DNA of 43,636 bases from a bacterium (GCA_030432735.1 JAUIMK010000005.1:1-43636); one strand, 5' to 3'; numbered from the stretch's first letter, positions 8,935-18,769 are shown. Numbers and translations: made by a program. Notes: generated by a model not told the origin, from the letters alone.

Positions 8935-9846
8935 ATGTTGCGCTTCGTCGTGGTGGGCGCGGGGCCGATGGGACGGCTGCACGCGCGCGCGGTGGCCCGG
9001 CGGGCCGCCGAGGTCGGTGACTGTCGGCTCGCGGGGGTGATCGATCGGCACGCGGCGCGGAGCGAGCGCGTCGCGCGGGAATTCGGAACGCAGGCGCTCG
9101 CCTTGGGAGACGCGGACGCCGAGGCCGCGATCGTGGCGGTGCCCGCCACCGAGCACGCGCAGGTCGCGAGTCGGCTCCTCTCGAGCGGCTCGGATCTGCT
9201 GGTCGAGAAGCCGATGACCGGCAGCGCGAGCGGTGCGCGCAGACTCGTCGAGGAGGCGCGGCGAAACGAAAGGGTGCTCGCCGTCGGGCACGTCGAGTGG
9301 TGGAACCCGGTCTGGTCCCGGGTCCTCGAGGCCGCTGGCGCGCCGAAGCAGATCCGGGTCTCGCGCTTTCATCCGCCGACGGATCGCGGGCTCGACGTCG
9401 ACGTCGTGCAGGACTTCATGCTGCACGATCTCGACTGCGTGCGCAGACGATTCCCGTCGGCGCCGGACCTGGTCGAAGCCGCCGGGCGACGCGTCGTGAG
9501 CGAGCGGATCGACGAGGCGCGTGTCGTGCTCGGTTTCGAGGGCGGGGTCCGGGTCGAGCTCGACGCGAGCCGCGTCCATGCGGAGCGGCGACGCACGCTC
9601 GAGGTGGAAGGGAGCCTCGGGCGGGCCTCGGGCGATCTGGTCTCGGGCGAGGGGGTGGGACCGGAAGGTCGATCCCTGCAGCGAGCGCCGGACGTGAAGG
9701 CGTTGGCCGAGCCCCTCGACCTGCAGCTCGAGGACTTCGTGCGGGCCTGCACCGAACGCCGTCGCCCGGTGAACGACGGGGAAGAAGGCGTCGCGACCCT
9801 CGAGCTCGTCGACCGCGTGCGCGCGGCGATCGGGCGGGGCGATTGA
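8935..9846 (+). CDS. Gfo/Idh/MocA family oxidoreductase (GnnA-like candidate)
   Basis: N-terminal Rossmann LRFVVVGAGPMGRLHARAVA, VEKPM motif; sits between lpxI and lpxB. ATG at 8935. Confidence 0.88.
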   Translation: MLRFVVVGAGPMGRLHARAVARRAAEVGDCRLAGVIDRHAARSERVAREFGTQALALGDADAEAAIVAVPATEHAQVASRLLSSGSDLLVEKPMTGSASGARRLVEEARRNERVLAVGHVEWWNPVWSRVLEAAGAPKQIRVSRFHPPTDRGLDVDVVQDFMLHDLDCVRRRFPSAPDLVEAAGRRVVSERIDEARVVLGFEGGVRVELDASRVHAERRRTLEVEGSLGRASGDLVSGEGVGPEGRSLQRAPDVKALAEPLDLQLEDFVRACTERRRPVNDGEEGVATLELVDRVRAAIGRGD

Positions 9847-9847
9847 C

Positions 9848-11020
9848 ATGGCGACGGTCTGGGTCTCGGCGGGGGACGTCTCGGGCGACGCGATCGGCGC
9901 GGAGCTGATTCGCGCGCTCGCCGCGTCCCGGCCGGAGACGCGCTTCGTCGGGCTGGGGGGGCCCGAGATGGCGGCGGCGGGGCTCGAGCGATGGGCGGAT
10001 CAGGAGGCCCTGGCGATCGGGGGGCTGGTCGAATGGATCTCCAGCCTCGGCCGGATCGCCGGCATCTGGCGCCGCGTGATCCGGGGGCTGCGGCGGACGC
10101 GGCCGCAGCTCGTGGTCGTGATCGACTCCGGCGGGTTCCACCTGCCGTTCATGCGCGTCGCCCGGTTCTTCTGCGGCGCGCCGATCCTCTACTACGTGGC
10201 GCCGCAGGTCTGGGTGTGGCGAGCCGGACGGGTTCGCCGGATCGCGGCCCGCGCGGATCGCATCGCCGTCGTCTGGCCCTTCGAGCCCGCCTTCTGGGCC
10301 GCGCGCGGCGTCACGACCGACTTCGTCGGCCATCCGATCCTCGACCGCGACGTCGCCCGGCCGCCCGCCGCCGAGGCGCATCGAGCAGCGAAGCGGGCGC
10401 TCGGTCTCGATCCCGGACGCCCGCTCGTCGGCCTCTTTCCCGGCAGCCGGCGGAACGAGCTGAAGAGGCACCTTCCCGCCATGCTCGGGGCGCTGGCGCC
10501 GCTGCGGGAGACCCGGCCGGACCTCGACGCGGTGATCGTCCGAGCTCCTTCGGTCGATCCGGCGCGGATCGACGGGTTGCTCGAGGAGGCGGGGGCGGGG
10601 TCGCAGGTGCGGGTCGTGTCGGCGGAGCCGTCGTGGCTCGATGCGATCGACGTCGGCCTGACGAAGCCGGGAACCATCACCCTCGAGCTGATGCTGCGCG
10701 AGCGCCCCATGGTCGTGGTCGGGCGCACCCATCCGCTCACGGTGGCGCTCTTGGGGCGGAGCTTCGCCGGAACGCGGGTCGCGCTGCCGAACTGGATCGC
10801 GGAGGACGAGATCGTGCCCGAGCTCCTGCAGGACGAGGTGACGCCGGATCGAATCGCCGCCGCACTTCTGCCACTCTTGCCCGACACGAACGGGCCGTCC
10901 CCCGCGGCGACGGCTCAGAAAGAAGCGCTCCGGAGGGCCCGGAGTCGACTCGGAGAGCCCGGCGCGTCGCGGCGCACCGCCCGGATCGCGGAGGAGATGC
11001 TTGGGTCCGATCGCGCATAG
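9848..11020 (+). CDS. lpxB: Lipid-A-disaccharide synthase LpxB
   Basis: VSAGDVSGDAIGAELIRAL, PILYYVAPQVWVWRAGRVRRIA, VGHPILD, LFPGSRRNELKRHLP. Confidence 0.95.
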   Translation: MATVWVSAGDVSGDAIGAELIRALAASRPETRFVGLGGPEMAAAGLERWADQEALAIGGLVEWISSLGRIAGIWRRVIRGLRRTRPQLVVVIDSGGFHLPFMRVARFFCGAPILYYVAPQVWVWRAGRVRRIAARADRIAVVWPFEPAFWAARGVTTDFVGHPILDRDVARPPAAEAHRAAKRALGLDPGRPLVGLFPGSRRNELKRHLPAMLGALAPLRETRPDLDAVIVRAPSVDPARIDGLLEEAGAGSQVRVVSAEPSWLDAIDVGLTKPGTITLELMLRERPMVVVGRTHPLTVALLGRSFAGTRVALPNWIAEDEIVPELLQDEVTPDRIAAALLPLLPDTNGPSPAATAQKEALRRARSRLGEPGASRRTARIAEEMLGSDRA

Positions 11021-12287
11021 CCTGGCGTTCCTGCTCGCCGCAGGCCTCTCCCCGGCGCTCGCCGTGGCGTGGCTCGTGCGACCGGGGCTGCGTCGCCATT
11101 TCGGCGAACGACTCGGCCGTCTGCCCGCCGGGCTCGAGGCGCGGATCGGCCGTCTGGACGCGCCGATCTACGTCCACGCGGCGAGCGTCGGCGAGGCGAA
11201 GGCCGCGGCGCGCCTCGTCGAAGGACTCGAGTCCGCCGGGCATTCCGTGGTCGCGACGACCTCGACGCTCGGGGGACGCGACGTCCTGCGGAGCGAGCGT
11301 CCGCAGGGCGATGCCCATCTCTTCCCGCTCGATCACCCTTGGGCCGTCGAGCGTCTCCTGCGAAGGGTTCGGCCCGGACTCTCGGTGCTGATCGAGACCG
11401 AGCTCTGGCCGAGCTGGATCGCCGGGTGCGCGCGCCACGACGTGCCCGTCGTCATCGCCTCCGGGCGGCTCTCGGATCGCTCGTTCCCGCGCTACCGGCG
11501 GGTGCGTCGTCTGATCCGCCCGACGCTCGAGCGGATCGACGCGGTGGGGGCGCGCACGGAGCTCGATGCGGAGCGCTTCGTCGAGCTCGGCGTACCGGAG
11601 GCCCGGGTCGCGGTCACCGGTGATCTCAAGCTCGACCCGCCGCTGGACCAGCCGGCGCTCTCGATCGATCTGATCCGGGCGCTGGCGGATTGTCCCGTCG
11701 TGATCGGGGGCAGCACGCACGAGGGCGAAGAGGTCGCGCTGCTTCAGGCGATGACCGCCGCGGAGAAGGCGGGGCACGGCTTCGTGCTCGTCCTCGCGCC
11801 GCGCCAGGTGGCCCGCTGCGCCGAAATCGTCTCCGAGGTGAAGGCGCGTCGTCGTCGCGTCGTGCGTCGGAGCGAGCTCGAAGGGCGTCACCTCGTGCCC
11901 GGCGAAGTGCTCGTGCTCGATACGATGGGCGAGCTGGCCGCGCTCTACGCCACGGCCTCGATCGCCTTCGTCGGCGGCACGCTCGCGCCCGTCGGCGGCC
12001 ACAACCTGGTCGAGCCGGTGCATGCCGGCTGTCCGGTGCTCTTCGGGCCCCGCGTCGAGAACGTGCGCAAGATCGTCGAGATCCTGGAGCTCGGCGACGC
12101 GGGCAAGAAGGTGCCGAACGCGGCTGCTCTCGCCAGCGAGCTCGTCGCCGCGTTCGACGATCTCGAGGCGGTCCGGGTCCGGGGCGAGATCGGGCGGGAG
12201 GCCCTCGAAGCCCATCGCGGCAGCATCGAAGCGACCCGGCGTCTGATCGAGGAGGTGCGCGAGCGCCGTGCCGGCCCCGTCCGCTGA
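11001..12287 (+). CDS. waaA: 3-deoxy-D-manno-octulosonic acid transferase (WaaA/KdtA)
   Basis: IYVHAASVGEAKAAARLVEGL, IETELWPSWIAGC, SIAFVGGTLAPVGGHNLVEPVHAGCPVLFGP. Confidence 0.94.
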   Translation: MGPIAHSLAFLLAAGLSPALAVAWLVRPGLRRHFGERLGRLPAGLEARIGRLDAPIYVHAASVGEAKAAARLVEGLESAGHSVVATTSTLGGRDVLRSERPQGDAHLFPLDHPWAVERLLRRVRPGLSVLIETELWPSWIAGCARHDVPVVIASGRLSDRSFPRYRRVRRLIRPTLERIDAVGARTELDAERFVELGVPEARVAVTGDLKLDPPLDQPALSIDLIRALADCPVVIGGSTHEGEEVALLQAMTAAEKAGHGFVLVLAPRQVARCAEIVSEVKARRRRVVRRSELEGRHLVPGEVLVLDTMGELAALYATASIAFVGGTLAPVGGHNLVEPVHAGCPVLFGPRVENVRKIVEILELGDAGKKVPNAAALASELVAAFDDLEAVRVRGEIGREALEAHRGSIEATRRLIEEVRERRAGPVR

Positions 12288-13413
12288 AGACGAAGCGGTC
12301 GCCGGGGGCAGGGGGCTCCTCCTCGCTCTCCCCGCGCGTGCGGTGTCCCTGCTCTGGGCCGGCGCCGCACGACTGCACCGCGCGCTCGCGACCCGGGGAC
12401 GCGCCGTTCGCGGCCGACCCTCCTGCGCCGTCGTGAGCGTTGGCGGGCTCACGCTCGGTGGCGCGGGGAAGACCCCCGCCGCGGCGGCGGTCGCGCGCGC
12501 GTTGCGGTCTCGCGGGCTGCGCGTCGTCCTCGCGAGCCGCGGCTACGGAGGCAGGACCCGCGATCCCGTGACCGTCGTCTCAGACGGACGGCGGGTGCGC
12601 GCGCAGGTGGCCCGCACGGGAGACGAGTCGCTGGTGCTCGCGGCGCATGCCCCGGGCGTCCCCGTCCTCGTGGGCCGCGACCGCGTCGTCGTGGGACACC
12701 GCGCGGTGTCGGGCTTCGATGCCGACGTGCTCGTCCTCGACGACGGGTTCCAGCACCACGGCCTCGCCCGGGACTTCGACCTGGTGTGCGTGGACGGGGT
12801 GGCCGGACTCGGCAACGGCCGCGTCGTGCCCGCTGGCCCGCTGCGCGAGCCGCCGTCGGCGCTCCGGGCGGCGGACGCGATCCTGATCATCGACGGCGAC
12901 CCCACGGAGTCGGAGGCGGCGAGCCGCGAGCGACTCGGGCTCGGCCGGTTCGTGTCGCCGGAGGTACCGATCTTCCGGGCGCGTCGCGCGGCGCGATCCC
13001 TCGTCCCCCTCGGCGGGGGCGAGGCGCTTCCACCGGAGAGCCTCGCCGGGCAGGAGGTCGGCCTGCTCGCGGGCATCGCCCGGCCGGACTCGTTCCGTCG
13101 GAGCCTCGAGCGCCTGGGCGCGACGGTCGTGGCGGAGCGCCTCTTCCCGGATCACCACGCCTACGCCGAGCGGGACTTCGCCGGGCGGAGGGGGAGCGAG
13201 GCGTTGCCGTCGGACGTCCATTGGATCACGACCGAGAAGGACGCGTACAAGCTGGTCGCGCGATGGCTCGAGCCCCGTCGGGTCTCGGTACTTCGCATGG
13301 AGCTCGAGATCGAGGACGAAGCGGGGCTTCTCGAGCGCATCCTCGCGTCGATCGCGGACCGGGTCGAGCGACGCCGCCGCGCGAAGACCGAGCGGGGCGG
13401 CCTCGTCGCCTAA
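12268..13413 (+). CDS. lpxK: Tetraacyldisaccharide 4'-kinase LpxK
   Basis: [66 protein letters not shown]. Confidence 0.95.
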   Translation: MPAPSAEDEAVAGGRGLLLALPARAVSLLWAGAARLHRALATRGRAVRGRPSCAVVSVGGLTLGGAGKTPAAAAVARALRSRGLRVVLASRGYGGRTRDPVTVVSDGRRVRAQVARTGDESLVLAAHAPGVPVLVGRDRVVVGHRAVSGFDADVLVLDDGFQHHGLARDFDLVCVDGVAGLGNGRVVPAGPLREPPSALRAADAILIIDGDPTESEAASRERLGLGRFVSPEVPIFRARRAARSLVPLGGGEALPPESLAGQEVGLLAGIARPDSFRRSLERLGATVVAERLFPDHHAYAERDFAGRRGSEALPSDVHWITTEKDAYKLVARWLEPRRVSVLRMELEIEDEAGLLERILASIADRVERRRRAKTERGGLVA

Positions 13414-14267
13414 CGTCGAAGGCGCGAGAGCCGGTCCCGGACGCGCCAGCCCAGGCGGTGTCGGCGGAGCCTCGCGTCTTCGCGCGGAAGGTGGCCGAGC
13501 ATGGCGCGGCGGAGTCCGCGGTCGTGCTGGCAGTAGGCGGCGACCGCGGCCGCGCGGATCCGGGGCGTGAGCACGCGGTCGCGGCCGGTTCGATGGAACG
13601 AGCGGACGAGTCGCATCCATTCCCGCAGGCGCGCCGCGGGCGGAAGCGACGGTCCGCGGCGCGCGCGATCGAAGTCGATGACGAGACAGGCGGGGGTGGC
13701 CGCGGTGGTCCCGGGCGCGAGCAGCAGATTGCGAAGCTGGAGGTCGCCGTGGGTGACGCCGGCGTCGTGGAGGCGGCGGAGGGCGCGGCCGATCGCTCGT
13801 GCCGCGGACGTCCGTTCTTCCGCGGACGGCGCCTCGTCGAGCCACGCGGCGAGATCGCGGGCCGCCTCGCGGTCGACCGTCGCGACGACGCATCGCCACC
13901 CGACCCCGCGTCGCCACGCGGCGGCGAAGACCGGCGTCGGGACCGGCAGCCCCTCGGCGTGGAGGGCCTCCACGAGGGCATGTTCCCGAAAGGGCCGGAC
14001 CGGGCTCGCATAGCGATCGCCGAGCAGTGGCCCGAGCCATCCGCCGCGCCGACCCGGACGGACTCGCACCACCGCGCCCCAGTCGTTCTCGGGGAGCACG
14101 TGGTGGGCGCTGCGACCGCCGGGCACGACCTCCGCGCGCGAGAGGACCGCGGCGGGATCCCGTTCTAGGGCGGCGGCCCCCGGTGCGGCGCGGAAGCGCT
14201 CCGCGATCTCGATCCGGTGCACTCCGGGGCGCGCGTCGTCGGCGCCGGGATCCCGTCCGCGGCTCAC
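13410..14267 (-). CDS. kdkA: 3-deoxy-D-manno-octulosonic acid kinase / LPS kinase family protein
   Basis: Kinase-fold motifs LRRLHDAGVTHGDLQLRNLLL...CLVIDFDRARRG; part of the larger 13410..15605 minus ORF; GTG at 14267 overlaps the lptF/G stop. Confidence 0.85.
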   Translation of the reverse strand: MSRGRDPGADDARPGVHRIEIAERFRAAPGAAALERDPAAVLSRAEVVPGGRSAHHVLPENDWGAVVRVRPGRRGGWLGPLLGDRYASPVRPFREHALVEALHAEGLPVPTPVFAAAWRRGVGWRCVVATVDREAARDLAAWLDEAPSAEERTSAARAIGRALRRLHDAGVTHGDLQLRNLLLAPGTTAATPACLVIDFDRARRGPSLPPAARLREWMRLVRSFHRTGRDRVLTPRIRAAAVAAYCQHDRGLRRAMLGHLPREDARLRRHRLGWRVRDRLSRLRR

Positions 14268-15394
14268 GACGGGATCCGGTTCCGCCCGCGGAGGATCAGC
14301 GCGAGGGCGGCGATCGCGGCGACGACGTTCGGGAGCCAGAGCGCCGTCGCGGGGCCGATCCGGTCGGAGAGGGCGAGGGACTCCGTGGCGGCGCCGAGGC
14401 CGTAGTAGGAGAAGGCGGCGAGGAGGCCGAGGAAGAGACCCAGATGGCGGCGACGATGCTCGCTGGCGAGGGCGATCGGCACACCGAGTCCGGCGAAGAG
14501 GAGGGGCGCGAAGGGCAGCGCGCGGCGACGGTGGATCTCGAGGGCGTATTCGCGCGGATCCTTCTCGTCGAGCTCGATCAGCGGGTCGCCGCGCTCCGCG
14601 CGCTCGAGGACGTGCTCGATCTCGCTGATCGACATCTGCTTCGGGCGCACCGGGCCGAGCTGACGCGAGAGCAGGTGGCTCAAGTCGATCCGGTACGCGA
14701 ACGAATCGAAGCGCATCCGCTCGTAGCGCTCCGGCTCGTCGGGACGCGGCTCGACGTGGATCTCTCCGTTCTCGAGCTCGATGCGCATCTCGCGTGCCGG
14801 GACGTCGAAGGCCATCTGGCCGCGAGCGGCGAAGATCCGCAGGGCGAGGTCGGGCCGCGACTGGTCGTAGATCATCACGCCGCGGAGCGTGCCCTCGCGA
14901 TCGCGGTCCTCGACGAAGATCGTCTGCGCCCCGGTGTGCCGGAACTTCCCCGCCTCGACGACGGCACCGCGGGCGGCCATGCGCTCGACGAGCTCGACGA
15001 GGTCCCGCCGCGCCCGGTGCTCGACGCTGCCGAGCAGCCACGCGGAGAGTACGGTGGCGAGGAGGCCGAGGACCAGGAACGCCGAGAGGAACGCGGTGGG
15101 GCCGAATCCGCTCGCACGCAGGGCGAGCAGCTCGCCGTCGCTCGCGAGGCGACGGATCGCGAGCAGCATCCCGATCAGGAACGCCAGCGGGATCGCGTAG
15201 GAGAGGGCGATCGGAAGGATACAGAGCACCGCCGTCCAGAGGTCGGCGCCGGTCATCCCGGCGGTGACGAGGGTGTCGAGGCGGCGCAGGACGTTCTGCG
15301 TGAGCAGGACGAGGGTGATCACCACGAAGGTGAGCCCGCAATAGAGCAAAGTCTCGCGCATCACGTAGACCGAGAGGGTGCGCGCGATTCGCAT
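14264..15394 (-). CDS. lptF: LptF/LptG family LPS export permease (YjgP/YjgQ)
   Basis: MRIARTLSVYVMRETLLYCGLTFVVITLVLLTQNVLRRL, GELLALRASGFGP, C-terminal LPFAPLLFAGLGVPIAL TMs. F versus G not resolved. Confidence 0.88.
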   Translation of the reverse strand: MRIARTLSVYVMRETLLYCGLTFVVITLVLLTQNVLRRLDTLVTAGMTGADLWTAVLCILPIALSYAIPLAFLIGMLLAIRRLASDGELLALRASGFGPTAFLSAFLVLGLLATVLSAWLLGSVEHRARRDLVELVERMAARGAVVEAGKFRHTGAQTIFVEDRDREGTLRGVMIYDQSRPDLALRIFAARGQMAFDVPAREMRIELENGEIHVEPRPDEPERYERMRFDSFAYRIDLSHLLSRQLGPVRPKQMSISEIEHVLERAERGDPLIELDEKDPREYALEIHRRRALPFAPLLFAGLGVPIALASEHRRRHLGLFLGLLAAFSYYGLGAATESLALSDRIGPATALWLPNVVAAIAALALILRGRNRIPS

Positions 15395-15576
15395 GCTGCT
15401 TATCGTATCGGTCGCGTCGGGTCGGCGCCGCTCTCGCGTTCGTCGGGCATGCCGGGTGGCGCGTCCGCACCGCGCGCCGTGTCGATCCCGCTCGTCCATG
15501 GTCGTGGTCATGGTCATGGTCGCTCCCGGTCACCTCCACCGCCGCCCGGCGGCCTTCCCGCGTCCGCCCCGCCAAC

Positions 15577-16692
15577 ATGCCGAACCCGCCTCCCGCCGAT
15601 CGCATCCTGATCCTTCGCCTCGGTGCGATGGGTGACGTGATCCGGACCCTGCCTTCGGTCGCGGCGCTTCGCGGGATCTATCCCGGGGCGCACCTCACCT
15701 GGCTCGTCGAGCCCGCCAGCGCCGGCGTCGTCGAGGCCTCGGGGCTCGTGGACGAAGTCCTCGTCTTCCCGCGGCGCCTGCTGGTCGAGTCCCTGCGCGA
15801 GGGGGACCCGATGGAGTTCGTTCGCCGACTCCGTCTCTTCCTCCGGAACCTGCGCGACCGGCGCTTCGAGATCTCCGTCGACTTCCATGGGCTGCTGAAG
15901 AGCGGATGGCTCGCCTGGCTGTCCGGGGCACCGATCCGGTATGGCTATCCGCCGCCGATCGCCCGGGAGATGGCGTCCCTCTTCGCCAACCGGCATTCGG
16001 CGCTGCACGACCCGGAAGCCTCCCGCTTCGCACGCAACGCGTCGCTGGTCGAGGCAGTCCTGCCCGGCGCGAAGGCGCCGGATTCGCCGCTGCTCGCCCC
16101 GTCGCCGCTCGCCCAGGCGCGCTTGACCGCCCGGCTGCGCGCCAGCGGCCGCGAGCGCGCCCGGGGCTTCGTCCTGCTCCACCCGGGCAGCAGCGTGCGC
16201 GCCCTCCACAAGCGATACCCCGCCGCGGGCTGGGCCGCGGTGGCCCGCGGGCTCGCGGCGCAGGGGCACGAAGTCTGGATCGCCTGCGGTCCGAATCGAC
16301 ACGAACGCAGCCTGACCGAGGACATCGTCCGACGCGCCGACGGGGCCCTCGTGCTCGCGCCGGAGACCCGCTCCTTCGATGACCTCCTGGCGCTGCAGGC
16401 ACGCTCCGCGGTCTTCGTGGCGGCAGACTCCGGCCCGCTCCACGCCGCGTCCCTCGCCGGCGTGCCCGTCGTGCAGCTGATCGGTCCGACCCACCCGCGA
16501 CAGAACGCGCCCTGGAGCGCCTCGCCGCACCGACGCGTCCACGTGCCCGCGCCGTGCTCTCCGTGTCGAGGGGGCTGCTCGCGTCCGGTCTGCATGACGT
16601 CGATCGCACCGACCTCCGTCGTGTCCGAGGTCGTCGGCCTGCTCGAGGAGACGCAGCAGGCGCGGCCTGCGTCGAGCGGGTCGGGGGCGTGA
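15577..16692 (+). CDS. Glycosyltransferase family 9 (ADP-heptose:LPS heptosyltransferase)
   Basis: RILILRLGAMGDVIRTLPSVAALRGIYP, LLHPGSS, AADSGPLHAASLAGVPVVQLIGPTHP. Confidence 0.92.
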   Translation: MPNPPPADRILILRLGAMGDVIRTLPSVAALRGIYPGAHLTWLVEPASAGVVEASGLVDEVLVFPRRLLVESLREGDPMEFVRRLRLFLRNLRDRRFEISVDFHGLLKSGWLAWLSGAPIRYGYPPPIAREMASLFANRHSALHDPEASRFARNASLVEAVLPGAKAPDSPLLAPSPLAQARLTARLRASGRERARGFVLLHPGSSVRALHKRYPAAGWAAVARGLAAQGHEVWIACGPNRHERSLTEDIVRRADGALVLAPETRSFDDLLALQARSAVFVAADSGPLHAASLAGVPVVQLIGPTHPRQNAPWSASPHRRVHVPAPCSPCRGGCSRPVCMTSIAPTSVVSEVVGLLEETQQARPASSGSGA

Positions 16693-17768
16693 GCCCGGCG
16701 TCGCGCGGGGAGCGGATCGCCGTCCGCTGCCCCAACTGGCTCGGCGACGTCGTGATGTCGACGCCGGCGTTGCGGGCGCTGCGGCGCGGTCGACCGAAGG
16801 CGCACATCGTGGCTCTCCTGCCGCCGCCGCTGGCTCCGCTGCTCGAAGGCACCGACCTCGTCGACGAGGTCTGGCCGCTCGACTCCCGCGGCGAAGGCGG
16901 CGCATCGGGCTGGCGCGCCGACCGCGCGCGCATCGCCCGGGACCGCTTCGACCTCGGCCTGGCGATTCCGGAGTCCGCGTCCTCCGCCTGGCTCCTGCGT
17001 GCCGGCCGCGTGCGCCGCGTCGTGGGCTTCGCGCGGGACCCGCTGCGGCGCGCGCTCCTGCACGAGGTCCTCGAGGCGCCGCCGGCCTGGGGACGACGTC
17101 GGCTGGTCTCGCGGGAACGCTTCGCGCTCACGCTCGTCGAGGCGGCCGTGCCCGAGGCGCGCTCCGTCGGCGAGCCGGATCTTCGACTCCTCCTCGGCGT
17201 GACGCCGGAGGAGGAAGATCGACTCGCGGCGGCGCTCGAAGAGGCCGAAACGACTCGGGCGGCCGTCGAAGCGCGCCCCCCGATCGTGATCGCGCCGGGG
17301 GCGAGCTTCGGGGACGCGAAGTGCTGGCCCACCGCATCCTTCGCGGCGTTGGCGGATCGATTGGCCGAGCGGGGGGCTCCGGTCGTCCTGCTCGGGGCGC
17401 CGGGGGAGTCGGCGCGGGTGCGAGCGGTGGCGGCGGGGATGAAGGGGCCGGCGACGGTGCTCGACGGGAGCCTCGACCTCGGTGCGCTGAAAGCGCTCTT
17501 GCGCGGGGCGCGAGCGCTGGTCGCGAACGACGCGGGGGCGCGCCACGTCGCGGCGGCCTTCGCGGTGCCGAGCGTCGTGTTCTTCGGGCCGACCTCGGTG
17601 GCCAAGACGGCGGACAACCTCGAACGGATCGAGGTGCTCGAGACCGAGCACGACTGCCGCCCCTGCTATCGCCGCACCTGCCCGATCGATCACCGTTGCC
17701 TGCGCTCGATCACCGCCGACACGGCCTTCGACGCGGTGGAGCGCGCGCTCGCGGCGGGGCGTGCATGA
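16689..17768 (+). CDS. waaF: Glycosyltransferase family 9 (heptosyltransferase II, WaaF-like)
   Basis: RCPNWLGDVVMSTPALRALRRGRPKAHIV, VIAPGASFGDAKCWP, VANDAGARHVAAAFAVPSVVFFGPTS, Cys-rich CRPCYRRTCPIDHRCL tail; GTG at 16689. Confidence 0.92.
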   Translation: MSPASRGERIAVRCPNWLGDVVMSTPALRALRRGRPKAHIVALLPPPLAPLLEGTDLVDEVWPLDSRGEGGASGWRADRARIARDRFDLGLAIPESASSAWLLRAGRVRRVVGFARDPLRRALLHEVLEAPPAWGRRRLVSRERFALTLVEAAVPEARSVGEPDLRLLLGVTPEEEDRLAAALEEAETTRAAVEARPPIVIAPGASFGDAKCWPTASFAALADRLAERGAPVVLLGAPGESARVRAVAAGMKGPATVLDGSLDLGALKALLRGARALVANDAGARHVAAAFAVPSVVFFGPTSVAKTADNLERIEVLETEHDCRPCYRRTCPIDHRCLRSITADTAFDAVERALAAGRA

Positions 17769-18769
17769 GCGAGCCGATCGTCGACCTCACGATCGTGATT
17801 CCCTCCTACGAGACCGAGGCGCTCCTCGGCCGCTGCCTCGACGCGGTCGCGCGCTCGGCGCGGGCCTGTCCGGAGCTCGTCGCGGAGGTGATCGTCGTCG
17901 ACAACGGGTCGCGGGACGGGAGCGCCGCGCTGGCGCGCAGCCGAGGCGCCCGGGTCGTCGCCTTCGTCCGGAACCGCGGCTTCGCGGGCGCGGTGAACGC
18001 GGGCCTGCGTCTCGCGCGCGGGCGGCACGCGTTGCTGCTCAACAGCGACGTCGAGCTCACGCCGGAGGCGCTGCGCGATGGGGTGGCGCTGCTCGATGCG
18101 GAGCCGCGGGTCGGCGTGGTCGGACCGGCCCTCGCGCATCCGGACGGGCGCGCCCAGCGCTCGGTGCACGTCCTGCCCGGGCTCGACAGCGAGCTCTTCG
18201 GCGAAGGCGGGGCGCGACGACTGCGTCGGAACGAGCAGGCCCACTCGGGGCCGCCGCTCGCGTGGCGAGAGGTCGAGGCGGTTCGCGGGGCGGTTTTCTT
18301 CGTTCGCGGCTCGCTCCTCGAGAAGGTGGGCCTCTTCGACGAGGGGTTCTTCTTCTTCCTCGAAGAGACCGACTACTGCGCGCGGGTGCGGGCGGCGGGG
18401 AGTCGCGTCGCCTTCGTGCCGGAGCGGGTGGTGGGCCACGCCCTCGGCGCGAGCAGCAAGGCTCGCGCCCCGCTGGCGACCCGGATCGAATACCAGCGCT
18501 CCCTCGACCGAGCGCTGCGCCGCCATCGCGGCACACTCGTGGCGGGCCTCGTCCGCGGGATCCGTTTCGTGCGGGCGCTCGGGGGGATCCCGCTCGCGGC
18601 CGTCTTCGCGCCGTTCTCCGCGCGGGATCGACGTCGCCTGCGAGAGCGGTGCGGCCTCGTGCTGTGGCATCTTCGCGGGCGTCCGCCCGAACCTTCCCTG
18701 GCCCAGGCGCTCCGTGAGGCGCCCGGCCCGGCGGGACCGGTCGCCGGGCGCGGGGAGGGGCGGACATGA
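17765..18769 (+). CDS. Glycosyltransferase family 2 (rhamnosyltransferase-like)
   Basis: LTIVIPSYETEALLGRCLDAV, EVIVVDNGSRDGSA, NRGFAGAVNAGLRLARGRHALLLNSDVEL, FFFFLEETDYCARVRAAG. Confidence 0.92.
   Translation: MSEPIVDLTIVIPSYETEALLGRCLDAVARSARACPELVAEVIVVDNGSRDGSAALARSRGARVVAFVRNRGFAGAVNAGLRLARGRHALLLNSDVELTPEALRDGVALLDAEPRVGVVGPALAHPDGRAQRSVHVLPGLDSELFGEGGARRLRRNEQAHSGPPLAWREVEAVRGAVFFVRGSLLEKVGLFDEGFFFFLEETDYCARVRAAGSRVAFVPERVVGHALGASSKARAPLATRIEYQRSLDRALRRHRGTLVAGLVRGIRFVRALGGIPLAAVFAPFSARDRRRLRERCGLVLWHLRGRPPEPSLAQALREAPGPAGPVAGRGEGRT

Noticed and set aside
18569-18585. TGCGGGCGCTCGG inside the GT2 gene, matching the intergenic repeat loop
   Set aside because: Lies in coding sequence (encodes VRALGG) and lacks the flanking stem; a chance match that shows the background rate in high-GC DNA.
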